NCBI GenBank assembly: GCA_903912405.1
Contig: CAIWHF010000099.1
Location: 1-6,965 of the forward strand
DNA: 6,965 bases
Source: an uncultured Bacteroidota bacterium
GTDB taxonomy: Bacteria; Bacteroidota; Bacteroidia; Chitinophagales; Chitinophagaceae
Direction: 5' to 3'
Shown: in pieces, positions 6,490 through 6,965 of the stretch
How positions within the stretch are numbered: the first letter of the stretch is position 1
How the letters are laid out: each line of letters opens with the position of its first letter
Position numbers and translations under genes: made by a program
Notes under the pieces: model-generated
What the model saw: the letters and a program-made list of their open reading frames with translations, nothing else
Database searches by the model: none
What the model was told of the DNA's origin: nothing

Positions 6490-6861
6490 TTATTGGATTA
6501 ACCAAATGCCAAAACGGCAAAGTAAGATACCTACAACAATGCTTGCAATAGTATAGAGCATGGCATAGTAACTGAGTGTATTCTTTATTAAATATACATT
6601 TTCTAAAGCGAAACTAGAAAAAGTAGTGAAGCCTCCGCAAAATCCCGTAGCTAATAAAAGCCACAATAGTTGATGTTGTTGTACATTCTTTTGTAAAAAG
6701 CCAGTTAACACGCCTATTAGAAAACAGCCTGTGATATTAATTAAAAAAGTAGCCCAAGGAAAAGAAAAGCTATTCCCTTTTTGAATCCACATGCCAATTA
6801 AATAACGCAAAGTGCTTCCTATAAAACCACCAGATCCTACAAGTAAAATTGATTTCCACAT
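6490..6861 (-). CDS. crcB: CrcB/Fluc fluoride channel
   Basis: A small inner-membrane protein that lets fluoride leave the cell, working as a dual-topology dimer (family knowledge). The 123 residues form four hydrophobic segments at about 3-23, 36-56, 66-88 and 97-121. Family signatures are GSGGFIGSTLRY (9-20, R19), TFLINITGCFLIG (38-50, N42) and GFCGGFTTFSSF (73-84), the last holding the conserved TTFS turn and the Phe-box residues F81 and F84. The ATG at 6861 gives the standard N-terminus. It starts 2 bases after the stop of the upstream gene and ends 9 bases before cdd, so it is probably translated within an operon. No fluoride riboswitch can fit in the 2-base gap. Confidence 0.95.
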   Translation of the reverse strand: MWKSILLVGSGGFIGSTLRYLIGMWIQKGNSFSFPWATFLINITGCFLIGVLTGFLQKNVQQHQLLWLLLATGFCGGFTTFSSFALENVYLIKNTLSYYAMLYTIASIVVGILLCRFGIWLIQ

Positions 6862-6863
6862 GA

Positions 6864-6965
6864 CTAAAACATATCGTTTAAAGTGAAAAGTTCATGTTGT
6901 TTAATGACTTTTTCTGTTTGTTTCAAGGAGCATAATTCATTAACAGCATCGTGCTCAAAAAATAA
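6864..6965 (-). CDS. C-terminal end of a probable MBL-fold metallohydrolase, cut by window edge
   Basis: The minus strand from the right edge is open for 33 codons and ends in TAG at 6866-6864, two bases before the crcB ATG. The visible peptide starts LFFEHDAVNELCSLKQTEKV and ends LFTLNDMF. The run L-F-x-EHDA-x-NE followed by QTEK matches, from memory, the C-terminus of Bacteroidota MBL-fold (beta-lactamase superfamily) hydrolases; no catalytic HxHxDH motif is in the window, so the family call is tentative. That this is the end of a real gene is better supported: the composition is protein-like and the coupling to crcB is tight. Confidence 0.55.
   Translation of the reverse strand, partial: LFFEHDAVNELCSLKQTEKVIKQHELFTLNDMF

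Noticed and set aside
6862..6863. A fluoride riboswitch ahead of crcB.
   Set aside because: Only two bases separate crcB from the upstream stop codon, and that upstream frame looks like genuine coding sequence.
1..6965. A defence system, prophage, insertion sequence or other mobile element.
   Set aside because: All genes found are chromosomal housekeeping or exported proteins in dense order; no transposase, integrase, inverted terminal repeats or RNA genes are visible.

Overview
This is an AT-rich chromosomal window from a Bacteroidota bacterium, probably a Chitinophagaceae-like or Sphingobacteria-like member. The group assignment rests on promoter -7 elements of the TAnnTTTG type, the near absence of Shine-Dalgarno sequences, exported proteins whose mature end starts with Gln after an Ala (SFA|Q, AMA|Q), a FadL/OmpP1-like porin of the Bacteroidota style, and an archaeal-type prolyl-tRNA synthetase. 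The family level is an inference.

Layout. Positions 1-1011 (minus) hold all but the last few codons of aroB (3-dehydroquinate synthase). A strong hairpin terminator at about 1072-1098 separates it from sodA (1106-1711, minus), which has its own promoter. Upstream of sodA on the same strand are a FadL/OmpP1-like outer membrane protein (1743-3230) and an Asn/Tyr/Trp-rich secreted protein (3244-4431), 13 bases apart and probably one transcript. A 97-base divergent promoter region separates this block from proS (4529-6004, plus). proS converges on a minus-strand group: the 3' end of an MBL-fold hydrolase (6864-6965, running off the right edge), crcB (6490-6861) and cdd (6001-6480). Spacings of 2 and 9 bases in that group suggest an operon. 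The proS and cdd stop codons overlap on a single CTAG, and the likely proS terminator lies inside the cdd coding sequence.

Roles. Most genes are housekeeping: aromatic amino acid precursor synthesis (aroB), superoxide removal (sodA), prolyl-tRNA charging (proS), pyrimidine salvage (cdd) and fluoride export (crcB). The least understood part is the pair of exported proteins at 1743-4431: a low-complexity, aromatic-rich secreted protein followed by a beta-barrel. I see no insertion sequence, prophage, CRISPR array, tRNA or rRNA, and no clear novel defence or mobile system. The more unusual points are the fused proS/cdd ends with an embedded terminator, the back-to-back promoter palindrome ahead of proS, and the aromatic-rich repeat protein.
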